Source: Sulfurovum sp. enrichment culture clone C5 (GTDB lineage Bacteria > Campylobacterota > Campylobacteria > Campylobacterales > Sulfurovaceae). Taken from it: DNA of 50,496 nucleotides. The stretch covers positions 1 to 50,496 of the forward strand of contig FAXN01000092.1 in assembly GCA_001493195.1 (NCBI GenBank), written 5' to 3'. Positions 17,264-26,634 of the stretch are shown here, piece after piece (position 1 is the stretch's first letter; each line of letters starts with the position of its first letter). The notes under the pieces are model-generated. The model saw only the letters and a program-made list of their open reading frames with translations. It was not told the DNA's origin and ran no database searches. The translations under genes were made by a program, and so were the position numbers.

Positions 17264-17320
17264 ATGCTCCATTTAAGTTATGGAGCATGGAGTATATTTT
17301 TGCACTTGAAAAAGTGCAAA
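17264..17320. terminator. Two successive hairpins between glnK and rplI
   Basis: TTTGCACTT and AAGTGCAAA (17299-17307 and 17312-17320) form a 9-bp perfect stem with a GAAA loop. ATGCTCCAT and ATGGAGCAT (17264-17272 and 17280-17288) form another 9-bp perfect stem with a 7-nt loop. They follow the glnK stop on the minus strand and probably end amtB-glnK transcription. Neither is followed by a strong U-tract on that strand. Confidence 0.55.
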
Positions 17321-17326
17321 TTTGTA

Positions 17327-17695
<369 letters not shown>

Positions 17696-17712
17696 TTATA
17701 TGTAAGAACCCA

Positions 17713-19044
17713 TTAAAGATTCATTACTTTTTCACCATGAATGGCTTCATCTAGTCCAACTTCCTCAGTTTGTGCATCTACTCTGCCGCCACCTGTTAAA
17801 AGTGAAGATATAAAATATACAATTATAGTTCCTATAAGTGTGTATAGACCAACTATCACAACAGACTCTAATTGAACCATAATTTGTCCCAATCTATCAT
17901 CAGCATCTTTTAATGGACCTGACCAAAGAAGAGCTTTATCGTTAAGAGCAAGAACACCAGTAGCGATTGCACCAAATAACCCCGCTAAAAAGTGTACACC
18001 AAAAGCATCCAAACTATCGTCATAGCCAAGTTTTTTCTTCAAGACTGCAACTCCAAAGAATGCAATAACACTTCCTAATACACCAATTATCAAAGCACCG
18101 CCAACACCAACAAAACCTGCAGCAGGAGTAATAGCAACAAGGCCAGCAACAGCACCAGAAGCAGCTCCCAAAAGAGTTGGTTTTTTGAAGACTATTTGCT
18201 CAACAATTACCCAAGTTAGTGTCGCAATAGCAGTAGCTATAGTAGTAGTAAGCATAGCAACACCAGCTATCATATTGGCACCAAATGCAGATCCTGCATT
18301 AAATCCATACCAACCAAACCATAAAAGACCTGCACCAAGAGCTGTCAACATAACACTCATAGGTTTCATGGCAACTTTACCATATCCAGCTCTTTTACCA
18401 ACTAAAACAGCAATTACTAGACCAGCTAGACCACCGTTCATGTGTACAACTGTTCCGCCTGCAAAATCTAATGCACCAGCATTAAAGAGGTATCCACCAC
18501 CCCAAACCATATGTGCTATAGGAGCATAAACTATAACTGTCCAAAGAGCAACAAAAATCATCCAAGTAGAAAATTTCATTCTCTCAATTGCAGAACCCGA
18601 AGCAATAGCAACAGTAATAGCTGCAAAAGTACCTTGGAATACAACAAAAACATATTTTGGATAAAGCTGACCAAGATCTACACTGGCAAATTCATCCCAT
18701 TTTATGCCATTTAGCATAACATTTCCAAAACCACCCATGAAGTTATTTAAACCACCTTCCATTGTGCCAAATGCAACCGAGAAACCAGCCACAACCCAAG
18801 CTATCATAGCTATAGAAAAAGCCATAAATACCATGGCATATGTATTAAGTAAGTTTTTACTTCTTGTCATACCTCCATAAAAAAGTGCCAAACCTATTGG
18901 CGTCATTAGCATAACTAGTGCTGTTGACATTAACATCCAAGATGTATCACCGCTGTTGATTACAGGTGCAGATGTAGCATTTTGATCTGCAAGTGCAAAT
19001 ATAGAAAATAGAATACTAAAAAATGATATCCATTTTAGTTTCAT
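17713..19044 (-). CDS. amtB: Ammonium transporter AmtB
   Basis: A 443-residue ammonium channel of the inner membrane. A signal-like N terminus ends near ALADQ, followed by about 11 membrane helices. Signatures include ALFYGGMTRSKNLLNTYAM, GGTVVHMNGGLAGLV with the first pore His, LGAGLLWFGWYGFNAGSA, and DAFGVHFLAGLFGAIATGV with the second pore His. A strong GAAGGAGA ribosome site lies before the ATG, and a TATAAT -10 lies at 19080-19085 on the reverse strand. It is followed by glnK and preceded by the degenerate NtrB/NtrC-like pair. Confidence 0.96.
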   Translation of the reverse strand: MKLKWISFFSILFSIFALADQNATSAPVINSGDTSWMLMSTALVMLMTPIGLALFYGGMTRSKNLLNTYAMVFMAFSIAMIAWVVAGFSVAFGTMEGGLNNFMGGFGNVMLNGIKWDEFASVDLGQLYPKYVFVVFQGTFAAITVAIASGSAIERMKFSTWMIFVALWTVIVYAPIAHMVWGGGYLFNAGALDFAGGTVVHMNGGLAGLVIAVLVGKRAGYGKVAMKPMSVMLTALGAGLLWFGWYGFNAGSAFGANMIAGVAMLTTTIATAIATLTWVIVEQIVFKKPTLLGAASGAVAGLVAITPAAGFVGVGGALIIGVLGSVIAFFGVAVLKKKLGYDDSLDAFGVHFLAGLFGAIATGVLALNDKALLWSGPLKDADDRLGQIMVQLESVVIVGLYTLIGTIIVYFISSLLTGGGRVDAQTEEVGLDEAIHGEKVMNL

Positions 19045-19079
19045 TGTGTCTCCTTCGTAATAAATTAAGTTACATGGAA

Positions 19080-19085
19080 ATTATA
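19080..19085 (-). promoter_or_regulatory. -10 box (TATAAT) for amtB-glnK
   Basis: Perfect TATAAT on the reverse strand, 35 nt before the amtB ATG, in the 91-nt gap after the PAS gene. No TGGCAC-N5-TTGC sigma54 element is seen. A well-placed -35 is also not evident; the upstream DNA is T-rich. Confidence 0.5.
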
Positions 19086-19135
19086 ACAACAAACTGAACA
19101 CTAAATAAACTCAAGACTGATTAAAAAATAGGCAA

Positions 19136-19837
19136 TTACAAAATTATCGGCATTTGCAACTTAAAGGTGTCTTTTTTTATTTGACACGTTAAACATGTTT
19201 GCTCAATTATTTGCATTATTTCATCATCATTGCTTGTGTCACGTTTTTGAGATTTTAAAATCAATTCTAACATTTGATATTTCGTGTCACCTAATACTAT
19301 ATATTCACCAAAAAGCAGTTTTAAGTCGATACTTAAGGACTGAGATTTGATAAAAGCTTCTAGCATTTTTCTTAAAATTTTTGAAAAACTATTTTGATCT
19401 ATTTTAAACATTGGTAAATCTTGATCAACAAACAGTGATAGCTTAGCACTGCTTTGCATTTCAAACAAAGTTATATTGGCTTCAAGTAAACTATTTACGT
19501 CTGTTAAGATTAGCATCTCTTTTGATACATTTTTTTCTTGTTTTATTTGTGGTTTGTTATAGAGCCTTATATAAATATTTTCATCATCCTCATATCCGAC
19601 CATTATGGAAAAAAAAGAGAAAATGTCAAACTCTAGATTGCTTAATATGCCTCTATGCCCATAGCTCTTAGGGGCATATTCCAGTGCTAAGTCGTAAAGA
19701 ATTTTTGGGTTTATGTATCCCAATAAAACCTCTGCGGAGTTATTTAAATATTTTATATGCCCACCAAAATCAAAAAGTATAAATGGATTACTGTCGTTTT
19801 CTATAAAATTTTTAAAATCAATTGATTCCATTTTCAT
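19136..19837 (-). CDS. PAS-domain protein resembling a degenerate NtrB sensor (no kinase core)
   Basis: A 233-residue protein. Residues 10-60 form a PAS domain (NPFILFDFGGHIKYLNNSA is the typical opening). The later segment LTDVNSLLEANITLFEMQ and the stretch FKIDQNSFSKILRKMLEAF resemble the NtrB linker and the start of its ATPase domain. I find no phospho-acceptor His motif (HEIKNPL-type), no N-box and no G-boxes, so kinase activity is unlikely. It overlaps the upstream NtrC-like gene by 20 nt and lies 91 nt before amtB. A role in nitrogen sensing is inferred from context. Confidence 0.65.
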   Translation of the reverse strand: MKMESIDFKNFIENDSNPFILFDFGGHIKYLNNSAEVLLGYINPKILYDLALEYAPKSYGHRGILSNLEFDIFSFFSIMVGYEDDENIYIRLYNKPQIKQEKNVSKEMLILTDVNSLLEANITLFEMQSSAKLSLFVDQDLPMFKIDQNSFSKILRKMLEAFIKSQSLSIDLKLLFGEYIVLGDTKYQMLELILKSQKRDTSNDDEIMQIIEQTCLTCQIKKDTFKLQMPIIL

Positions 19838-20555
19838 TTACCTTTTTTCTAAGAGTATTTCTATTTATTCCAAGTATTTGAGATAGCTTTAGCTGTGAGC
19901 CATATTTCTCCAATCCAGCCATAATTAATGGATATTCAAAAAGATTTAAAAATTTAACATAATCATTGTTTCCTTGAAGATTTTTTTGAAAATAATCATA
20001 TAAAATGTCTTGAATCTCACTTTTTTCTAAATTATTAAATGCAATTTTTTTATAAATATATATTTTGAGTGATTTTATATTGTTACTTAAATCTATTTTT
20101 TCTTTATCTATGGCTAAAATATCTTTTTTTGCTAGATTTTCATTTGCTTCTTTTATGTATTTTTCAATAAAAAATTCTAAATCTTCCGGTCTGTCCCTTA
20201 ATGGAGGCATTTTATATATAAAACCAAAGAGTGAATCTATATAATCTGGCACTGTTGTTTCATCTGTGAGAGCAATTATTTTTTTATTATTGAACTCTTC
20301 GGCAGCATAATTTCTATGTATATCAAAATTATAAACAACTATCTCATTATTTTCAAGTAATGCATTTTTTAATTTTACAAAATCACTACCATCTATCCAT
20401 GTAGCATTATTGTACATTGATTTTACCAATGTTTTTTTGCCTATATTTGATTCTCCATATAGCAAAGTTGATATTTGCATATTTCTTGTAAGTTCAAATC
20501 CTTTTTTGATTTGCTTAATTTTTTCACAATTACTAAAAAACACAGTGCACCCCAC
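19818..20555 (-). CDS. Degenerate NtrC-like regulator with Fis-type helix-turn-helix
   Basis: A 245-residue remnant of a sigma54 activator. A Walker A-like LLYGESNIGKKTLVKSM is at about 31-47. A short VVYNFDIHR stands in for Walker B, and KIIALTDETT for sensor I. The well-kept MPPLRDRPEDLEFFI marks the family. The GAFTGA loop and the N-terminal receiver domain are absent. The C-terminal Fis-like helix-turn-helix LSQILGINRNTLRKKVNENG is intact. Translation seems to begin at a GTG with no clear ribosome site; a second GTG four codons later is possible. It probably binds DNA without activating sigma54. It is paired with the PAS gene and upstream of amtB-glnK. Confidence 0.7.
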   Translation of the reverse strand: MGCTVFFSNCEKIKQIKKGFELTRNMQISTLLYGESNIGKKTLVKSMYNNATWIDGSDFVKLKNALLENNEIVVYNFDIHRNYAAEEFNNKKIIALTDETTVPDYIDSLFGFIYKMPPLRDRPEDLEFFIEKYIKEANENLAKKDILAIDKEKIDLSNNIKSLKIYIYKKIAFNNLEKSEIQDILYDYFQKNLQGNNDYVKFLNLFEYPLIMAGLEKYGSQLKLSQILGINRNTLRKKVNENGIN

Positions 20556-20668
20556 TAATAAATATGAGTCATATTCTTGATTAAAAAATAATCATACTTT
20601 TAATAAAATATTGTAGCTTAAATATGTTAAAATATAAAAATTAATATATCTGACAACAAAGGTTTATA

Positions 20669-21532
20669 ATTAAAAAATTATTTCAAAGTTTTGCATCAAA
20701 GCATCAATATCTTGATTTTGAGCAATCAATTGATTATTTTTCTATATTTGGCGGCACAGTTAAAATAGAGCTTGATTATTTTGCCACTCTCTTTGAGTTT
20801 ATAGAAGATAAATTTCTTCATAACATTGATAGCATATCTTCACAAATAGAACCGACATATATTCTAGAAAGCCCATACAGAGAAGTTCTTATGGCGGTCG
20901 CCAGAGGAGATGGTAAGATATACTCATCTATCAAGAAAGCTAGATTAAAAGAAAGTCTAGGTGAGAATATAATAGAAGATTTAACAAAATTGGAAATTAT
21001 TAGATTAGAAGAATCAAAAGAGCTTGAGTCAAATTCTTTGAAAAAATATAGAATACAATCAAAACTTAGATTTGAAAAACCATTTTTGAGATTTTGGTTT
21101 GGTTTTGTTGAGCCTTTCAGGGAAGATTTGGAAGCTGGTATACATACCAACTTCATAGAATATTTTAAAGCACATTATGAGAGATTGAGAAGCCTTGTTT
21201 TTGAGCAACTTTGTGAAGAATTTCTTGTTGACTATTATGCAGAAAGAGGCATTAATATCGTTTTTTCTGGTAGTTATTGGGATAAGGATAATGAATTTGA
21301 TATAGTCGCCATTATGCATTCTAAAGAAATTATTTTAGCTGAATGTAAGTACAAAGATAGAAAAGTTTGTAAAAATGAATTAACAAAATTAAAATTAAAA
21401 GCATCGCAATCAAATTTGATAGCGAAACATTGGGTGCTTTTTTCTAAACAAGGTTTTTCAGTTGAATTAAAAAATTCAAAAGATAAAGATTTGTTGCTTT
21501 TTGATTTACAAGATTTATCACAATGGAAATAA
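20669..21532 (+). CDS. DUF234 C-terminal-domain protein (PD-(D/E)XK-like), probable ATT start
   Basis: A protein of about 287 residues matching the C-terminal half of archaeal-type DEXX ATPases (DUF234), without the ATPase domain. Visible features are LRFWFGFVEPFREDLEAG, then a nuclease-like core with Asp211 in NEFDIVAIM and Glu225-Cys-Lys227 in ILAECKYKDRK. The first ATG is at 20891, but the frame is open and clearly coding upstream (for example YFSIFGGTVKIELDYF). In that stretch there is no ATG, GTG or TTG. An AAAGG at 20658-20662 lies six bases before an ATT at 20669, which would give an N terminus MKKLFQSF. Its stop codon abuts the mltG stop codon. Function unknown. Confidence 0.65.
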   Translation: MKKLFQSFASKHQYLDFEQSIDYFSIFGGTVKIELDYFATLFEFIEDKFLHNIDSISSQIEPTYILESPYREVLMAVARGDGKIYSSIKKARLKESLGENIIEDLTKLEIIRLEESKELESNSLKKYRIQSKLRFEKPFLRFWFGFVEPFREDLEAGIHTNFIEYFKAHYERLRSLVFEQLCEEFLVDYYAERGINIVFSGSYWDKDNEFDIVAIMHSKEIILAECKYKDRKVCKNELTKLKLKASQSNLIAKHWVLFSKQGFSVELKNSKDKDLLLFDLQDLSQWK

Positions 21533-22648
21533 TTATTTTTTATTTTCTTCTATAGCATTTCTGTGTGATTTAAAATCTTTTGTAAATGTATGAACCCCAT
21601 CTTTGTTTTTTACAAAGTATAGATAATCTGTTTTGCTTGGATTTATTGCAGCATCTATGGCTTCCATAGAAACTGAACCAGCAGGGGAATCTGGCAAACC
21701 ATAATTCTTATATGTATTGAAAGTAGTATTATCGTTTTTTATTCTTTCAGGCGTTACTGCAATATGTGAATATTTGCCATAATTTAATGTGCCGTCCATT
21801 TGAAGTCTCATATTTTTTGCTATTCTATTATCTATGACGGACGAAATTATCGGCATTTCTTTTTTGTTTGCCGCTTCTTTTTGTATGATTGAAGCTTTAG
21901 TAAGAATTTTATTCCATTTTTCTTTATCGTATTTGTTAAAGTATTTTGTTGCCAATTTATCATATTTTTGTTCTGATGGCTTTAAAAGAAATTCCACCAA
22001 TTTTTTTTCATTCATATTTGTATTTGCAAAATATGTATCTGAAACAATCCCTGCTTCTTTATAGGATGATTGTTTTGTATACTCTTCCATTAAAATTTCT
22101 TTATTTAAGTTCATTTGATTTGCAACATTTTCAAAAAATATATCCAAAGTTTCACCTGGTATTAGGGTGATGCGACTATCTATCCCTTTTGTTTTTGTAT
22201 TTGCAATTTTGTACAAAAAACTAATCCTAGATAATGTTTCATTTTTGTCAAAATAAATTATTCCAGCTCTTGGCGTACCTAAGATAGCAAGCATATATCT
22301 ATCGATAATGTTTACTTTGTATCCTTGTTGTTTTAGTCCATCTATAACTTGAGTTATTCCGCCATATTTGATATTGATTTTTTCTTTCGGTTGTATAGAC
22401 TCAAAAATATACAACACAAATATTGTAAATACAATAGATATAAATGCCACAAATACTCTCAGAAATTTATTTTTTTTAACCTCTTTTTGCGGATTTTTTA
22501 TTTTATTTGGTATTGTATTGTTTCTTTTTCTTGGTACTCTTTTTATTGTACTAGGTGTGCTTTTCTTTTGTTTTGGAGTAGTTTTCGTTGTATTTGATAT
22601 GCTTTTTCTTTTTCTTTGGACATTATTACTTTTTATTTCCTTTGCCAA
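21533..22648 (-). CDS. mltG: Endolytic peptidoglycan transglycosylase MltG
   Basis: MltG cleaves nascent glycan strands at the inner membrane and sets glycan length. The 371-residue protein has a membrane helix at about 66-84. A LysM-like domain follows, and then the catalytic YceG domain with ASIIQKEAANKKEMPIISSV (catalytic Glu), RLQMDGTLNYG-type LQMDGTLNYGKYSH and FNTYKNYGLPDSPAGSVS. Residues 1-62 are unusually basic (rich in Lys, Arg, Thr, Pro) and would be cytoplasmic; most MltG proteins have a much shorter tail. It lies 10 nt after the LolC/E-type gene. Confidence 0.93.
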   Translation of the reverse strand: MAKEIKSNNVQRKRKSISNTTKTTPKQKKSTPSTIKRVPRKRNNTIPNKIKNPQKEVKKNKFLRVFVAFISIVFTIFVLYIFESIQPKEKINIKYGGITQVIDGLKQQGYKVNIIDRYMLAILGTPRAGIIYFDKNETLSRISFLYKIANTKTKGIDSRITLIPGETLDIFFENVANQMNLNKEILMEEYTKQSSYKEAGIVSDTYFANTNMNEKKLVEFLLKPSEQKYDKLATKYFNKYDKEKWNKILTKASIIQKEAANKKEMPIISSVIDNRIAKNMRLQMDGTLNYGKYSHIAVTPERIKNDNTTFNTYKNYGLPDSPAGSVSMEAIDAAINPSKTDYLYFVKNKDGVHTFTKDFKSHRNAIEENKK

Positions 22649-22658
22649 AATCGCTTCC

Positions 22659-23864
22659 TTACTCGTTTCTAAGTGCCGTTATAGGATCTATTTGAGATGC
22701 TTTTTTGGCTGGATATAGCGAAGATATGATGATAATAAAAATTGTTCCGAGTATTATCATCATATAATCACTAAGCATTAAATCAATTGGCAACTTAGTG
22801 GTGCCATATACATCTTCTGGTAAAGTAATAATATCAAAATTTTCAAGTATCCATTTCCCGATAACACCAAGAATAGAACCGCTTATTAGTCCAGCCATTC
22901 CTATTATAAGACCTAATCTAAAAAATATACTACTTATTTCAGCCTTTGTGGCGCCTAATGTTTTTAGTAGTGCTATTTCATTTCTTCTACTCATTACGGT
23001 CATTAAAATTGAAGAAATTATATTTAATGAAGCTACTAATATTATTAGTAAAAGTACTAAAAAAAGTGCCTTTTTTTCCATCTGCATTGCTGCAAAAAAG
23101 CTACCATTTTGTTGCCACCATCCTTCTATAACTAGGTTTTCGGACAAAGTTGGTTCAATGTCTTTTATAGTACTCATCGGATCTTTTGCATAAATATGAA
23201 CACCGTCATAAAAACCTTTTGGTTTGTCTAGAATTTTTTCAAATGCTTCAAGTGTTGTATATATTATAGCTTTGTCATAAGCTTTTAATCCACTTTTAAA
23301 TACACCATCAATCATAAATCTTTTTTGTAGTGGCATGGTATCAAACCCGATTGCTTGTTGTTCTGAAAAATATAATGTTATTTTATTTCCAGTCGATACA
23401 TTCATTTCATTCGACAACCCATCGCCTATAATAATTTTAAATGGTATATCCGCTGTGCTATTTGCATTTTTAAAAATTTCATTTATTTCACTTTCTTTTT
23501 TGAAATCAACACCATACAAAAGACTTCCTTGGACCATTGAGTCATTTTTGCTTATTATTTGAGTTGTATAGTATGGACTAAATTTTAAATCAGGAAATTT
23601 TTTTTGAAGGTTTGATATCAGATTGTCATCTATCTCGTTTGGCATAATTGAAGTTATAGTTAAAGGATAATTCATAACAAATAATTTTTTTTCAAACTCT
23701 TTTTGTGTTCCATTCATTATTCCCATCGCGAGCATCAATACCATTACGCCAGCAGCAATTCCAAGATAAGCTAAGATGGCTGCTATAAATATAAAAGGAT
23801 TATCGCGATCATATTTTAAATAATGTCTAATAATGGAATTAATAAATAAATTATTTTTATTCAT
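22659..23864 (-). CDS. LolC/LolE-family lipoprotein-releasing ABC permease
   Basis: An inner-membrane permease of about 401 residues that, with an ATPase, would release lipoproteins to LolA. An N-terminal helix (about 26-48) is followed by a large periplasmic MacB-core domain. The C-terminal FtsX domain has three helices (MEKKALFLVLLLIILVASLN; GLIIGMAGLISGSILGVIG; MMIILGTIFIIIISSLYPAK), and its coupling-helix motif is VMSRRNEIALLKTLGATK. The ATG at 23864 overlaps the secA stop by one base (TAATG), so I prefer it to the one 14 codons upstream. Only one permease is seen here, so it may work as a homodimer. Confidence 0.88.
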   Translation of the reverse strand: MNKNNLFINSIIRHYLKYDRDNPFIFIAAILAYLGIAAGVMVLMLAMGIMNGTQKEFEKKLFVMNYPLTITSIMPNEIDDNLISNLQKKFPDLKFSPYYTTQIISKNDSMVQGSLLYGVDFKKESEINEIFKNANSTADIPFKIIIGDGLSNEMNVSTGNKITLYFSEQQAIGFDTMPLQKRFMIDGVFKSGLKAYDKAIIYTTLEAFEKILDKPKGFYDGVHIYAKDPMSTIKDIEPTLSENLVIEGWWQQNGSFFAAMQMEKKALFLVLLLIILVASLNIISSILMTVMSRRNEIALLKTLGATKAEISSIFFRLGLIIGMAGLISGSILGVIGKWILENFDIITLPEDVYGTTKLPIDLMLSDYMMIILGTIFIIIISSLYPAKKASQIDPITALRNE

Positions 23865-26461
23865 TATGCGAGCAAGCCTTTTTTTGGTCCACTTGTTCCA
23901 CAACAATTTTTATATTTTTTTCCACTTCCACAAGGGCAATCATCATTTCTTTTTGGTCTTTTTGCAGAAGCTGGTGTTTTGGCATTATTTTTTGGTTTTT
24001 CCAAGTCTTGTGCCATTTCATTCTTCATATTTTCTATATGCTCTTGTTCGTCTGTTTCGTCCAAAAAGTCTAATTGTATAATTTGTAAAGTTTTTACAGC
24101 TTCAAATTTTATTCTATTTATTAAATCTGCAAATAGACGGAAACTATCTTGTTTGTATTCAGTTAATGGATCTTTTTGATTGTATCCTCTTAGTCCAATA
24201 CCTGTTTTTAGCGTATCCATTTCATACAAATGCTCTCTCCACTCTTTGTCCAAGATTTGCAGATAAAGTATTCTTTCTATTTCCTCTCTTTGTTCTTTTA
24301 TAACTTTTGACATTTTTAACTCATATTGAGCTGTTGTTTTGTCATATACAAAACTATTTAATTCATCGTAATTTTTATTTTTTAACTTATTTATATCTAC
24401 TATAAACATTAATTCTTCTTGCAACATAAGCTGAAGTTTTTCTAAATTAAAATCAGATTCGTCCATTGACTCATATATTTCGCATTCTGATAGTACATGA
24501 TTTATATATTCAACTCTGTTTTCTGCTATTTTAGATGAGATATCAAAATTTGTATCTAAAAGTTGATTTCTAAAACCATATATTGCTTTTCTTTGATGGT
24601 TTGCTACATCGTCATATTCCAATATATGCTTTCTTGATTCATAGTGCATATTTTCGACTTTTTTCTGTGCTTTTTCAATATTTCTTGTTACAAGTTTTGA
24701 ATCTATAAAATCACCCTCTTGAACACCTATTTTATTCATGATATTTCTGATTTTTTCGCCACCAAAAATTCTTAGAAGATTGTCATCCAAGCTTAGATAA
24801 AATTGACTTTCTCCAGGATCTCCTTGTCTTCCACTTCTTCCTCTTAATTGATTATCTATCCTTCTACTTTCATGTCTTTCTGTTCCAAGTATATAAAGAC
24901 CACCAAGTTCTCTTACTTCATCTGTGATTTTTATATCAACGCCACGCCCAGCCATATTTGTTGCAACTGTAACAGCACCTTTTTCTCCAGCACGCATAAT
25001 AATCTCCGCTTCTTGCTCATGATTTTTTGCATTAAGCACATTGTGGGTAATTTTCTCTTTTTTTAGTCTAGTGTTTATCATTTCACTTTTTTCTATTGAA
25101 GCAGTACCTACTAAAACAGGCTGCCCTTTTGCATGAAGTTCTTTTATTTTTTTTACAACAGCATCAAGTTTTTCTCTCTCCGTATTATAAATAAGATCAT
25201 TTTTGTCTATTCTCATTGCTGGAATATTTGTAGGGATAGATATAACATCTAGATTATATATTTGAGCAAACTCACTAGCTTCTGTTTGTGCTGTTCCTGT
25301 CATTCCAGCAAGTTTATTATATGATCTAAAATAGTTTTGGTATGTAATTTCAGCTAGAGTTTGGCTCTCTTCTTTTATGGCAACACCTTCTTTTGCTTCT
25401 AGTGCTTGATGTAATCCTTCACTATATCTTCTGCCTTCGCTTAGTCTGCCTGTAAATTCATCAACTATTATGATTTCACCATCTTTTACTACATAGTCAA
25501 CATCTTTTTCAAATAGATATTGTGCTTTTAGTGCTTGATCTAGATGATGAGAAAGAGCAGCATTCTCTAAACTATATAGATTATCTACTCCAAATAGTTC
25601 TTGAGCTTTACTAAGTCCATCTTCTGTCATGATAATAACACGATTTTTTTCATCGACTATAAAATCACCAGTTGTAACTTCAGGTTCTCCAGCTCTTGTC
25701 TCCTTTTTTTCGCCTCTTGTCATTTGTAAGGCTATTTTATTTGCAGCATCATAATGTTTTTGATCTCTTCTTGCTGGTCCTGATATGATCAATGGTGTTC
25801 TGGCTTCATCTATCAATATCGAGTCAACTTCATCTACAATGGCAAAGTTATGTTCTCTTTGCACTTTGTCTTCTGCTCTAACTTTCATATTGTCTCTAAG
25901 ATAATCAAAACCATATTCATTGTTTGTGCCATACGTTATATCTGCATAGTATTGTGCTTTTCTTGTTTGTTCATCGTATTGACCAGATATTATACAACCA
26001 GTACTAAAACCTAAAAATTCATAAAGTTTCCCCATTTGCTCGGAATCCCTTTTTGCTAGATAGTCATTTACTGTAACTACATGCACTCCTTTACCGCTCA
26101 TTGCATTTAAAATAACTGCCAGTGTTGCTACAAGTGTTTTACCTTCACCAGTTTTCATCTCTGCTATATCACCTTGATGCAAAACAAGTCCACCAACCAA
26201 CTGTACATCAAAATGACGTAGCCCTAAAACTCTTTTACTTGCTTCTCTTGTTATCGCAAATGATTCATTTAAAACATCTTCAATTGTTTTGCTTCCATTC
26301 TGGACGCTTGTTTTTAGTTCTAAAAAAGCATTTTTAAGTTCATCATCACTTAGGTTCAAATAGTCTTTTTCCAAAGCGTTGATTTTTTCAACTCTATTTG
26401 ATAGTTTTTTTACTTTTTTGTCGTTTTGTGTTCCAAAAATTTTATTTAAAATGCCCAACAT
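23864..26461 (-). CDS. secA: Preprotein translocase ATPase SecA
   Basis: An 865-residue motor that drives proteins through SecYEG. It shows [19 protein letters not shown] (Walker A), [20 protein letters not shown] (Walker B) and [14 protein letters not shown] with [12 protein letters not shown] from the second nucleotide fold. The C-terminal zinc motif [15 protein letters not shown] binds SecB or the ribosome in other bacteria. Its stop codon overlaps the start of the LolC/E-type permease. A 15-bp hairpin lies in the leader (26491-26525). Confidence 0.98.
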   Translation of the reverse strand: MLGILNKIFGTQNDKKVKKLSNRVEKINALEKDYLNLSDDELKNAFLELKTSVQNGSKTIEDVLNESFAITREASKRVLGLRHFDVQLVGGLVLHQGDIAEMKTGEGKTLVATLAVILNAMSGKGVHVVTVNDYLAKRDSEQMGKLYEFLGFSTGCIISGQYDEQTRKAQYYADITYGTNNEYGFDYLRDNMKVRAEDKVQREHNFAIVDEVDSILIDEARTPLIISGPARRDQKHYDAANKIALQMTRGEKKETRAGEPEVTTGDFIVDEKNRVIIMTEDGLSKAQELFGVDNLYSLENAALSHHLDQALKAQYLFEKDVDYVVKDGEIIIVDEFTGRLSEGRRYSEGLHQALEAKEGVAIKEESQTLAEITYQNYFRSYNKLAGMTGTAQTEASEFAQIYNLDVISIPTNIPAMRIDKNDLIYNTEREKLDAVVKKIKELHAKGQPVLVGTASIEKSEMINTRLKKEKITHNVLNAKNHEQEAEIIMRAGEKGAVTVATNMAGRGVDIKITDEVRELGGLYILGTERHESRRIDNQLRGRSGRQGDPGESQFYLSLDDNLLRIFGGEKIRNIMNKIGVQEGDFIDSKLVTRNIEKAQKKVENMHYESRKHILEYDDVANHQRKAIYGFRNQLLDTNFDISSKIAENRVEYINHVLSECEIYESMDESDFNLEKLQLMLQEELMFIVDINKLKNKNYDELNSFVYDKTTAQYELKMSKVIKEQREEIERILYLQILDKEWREHLYEMDTLKTGIGLRGYNQKDPLTEYKQDSFRLFADLINRIKFEAVKTLQIIQLDFLDETDEQEHIENMKNEMAQDLEKPKNNAKTPASAKRPKRNDDCPCGSGKKYKNCCGTSGPKKGLLA

Positions 26462-26490
26462 ATTCTTTTTGCCTGTCCGTTTATTTTGAT

Positions 26491-26534
26491 AAGGATACTT
26501 CTAAAGTCTTTTTAGAGGTGTCCTTTAGTATAAT
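26491..26534 (-). promoter_or_regulatory. secA promoter region and 5'-leader hairpin; overlapping divergent lolA promoter
   Basis: Bases 26491-26505 and 26511-26525 pair in a 15-bp stem (two G-U) with a GTCTT loop. On the reverse strand a TATACT box (26532-26527) lies just upstream, so the secA transcript would begin close to the stem base. On the plus strand TATAAT (26529-26534) could serve lolA. The hairpin lies 30 to 64 nt before the secA ATG. Confidence 0.45.
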
Positions 26535-26634
26535 GTGTAAGTATTTTACCAAAAAAATGTAAAAGTATTGTTACGCCATTTTTTCACAATTTTTTGTAAT
26601 AATCTCATATCAAATATATTTTTAGGATAGTTAA

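Noticed and set aside
19045-19135. A sigma54 promoter for amtB
   Set aside because: No TGGCAC-N5-TTGC element is present; a TATAAT -10 is seen instead, in keeping with the degenerate NtrC.
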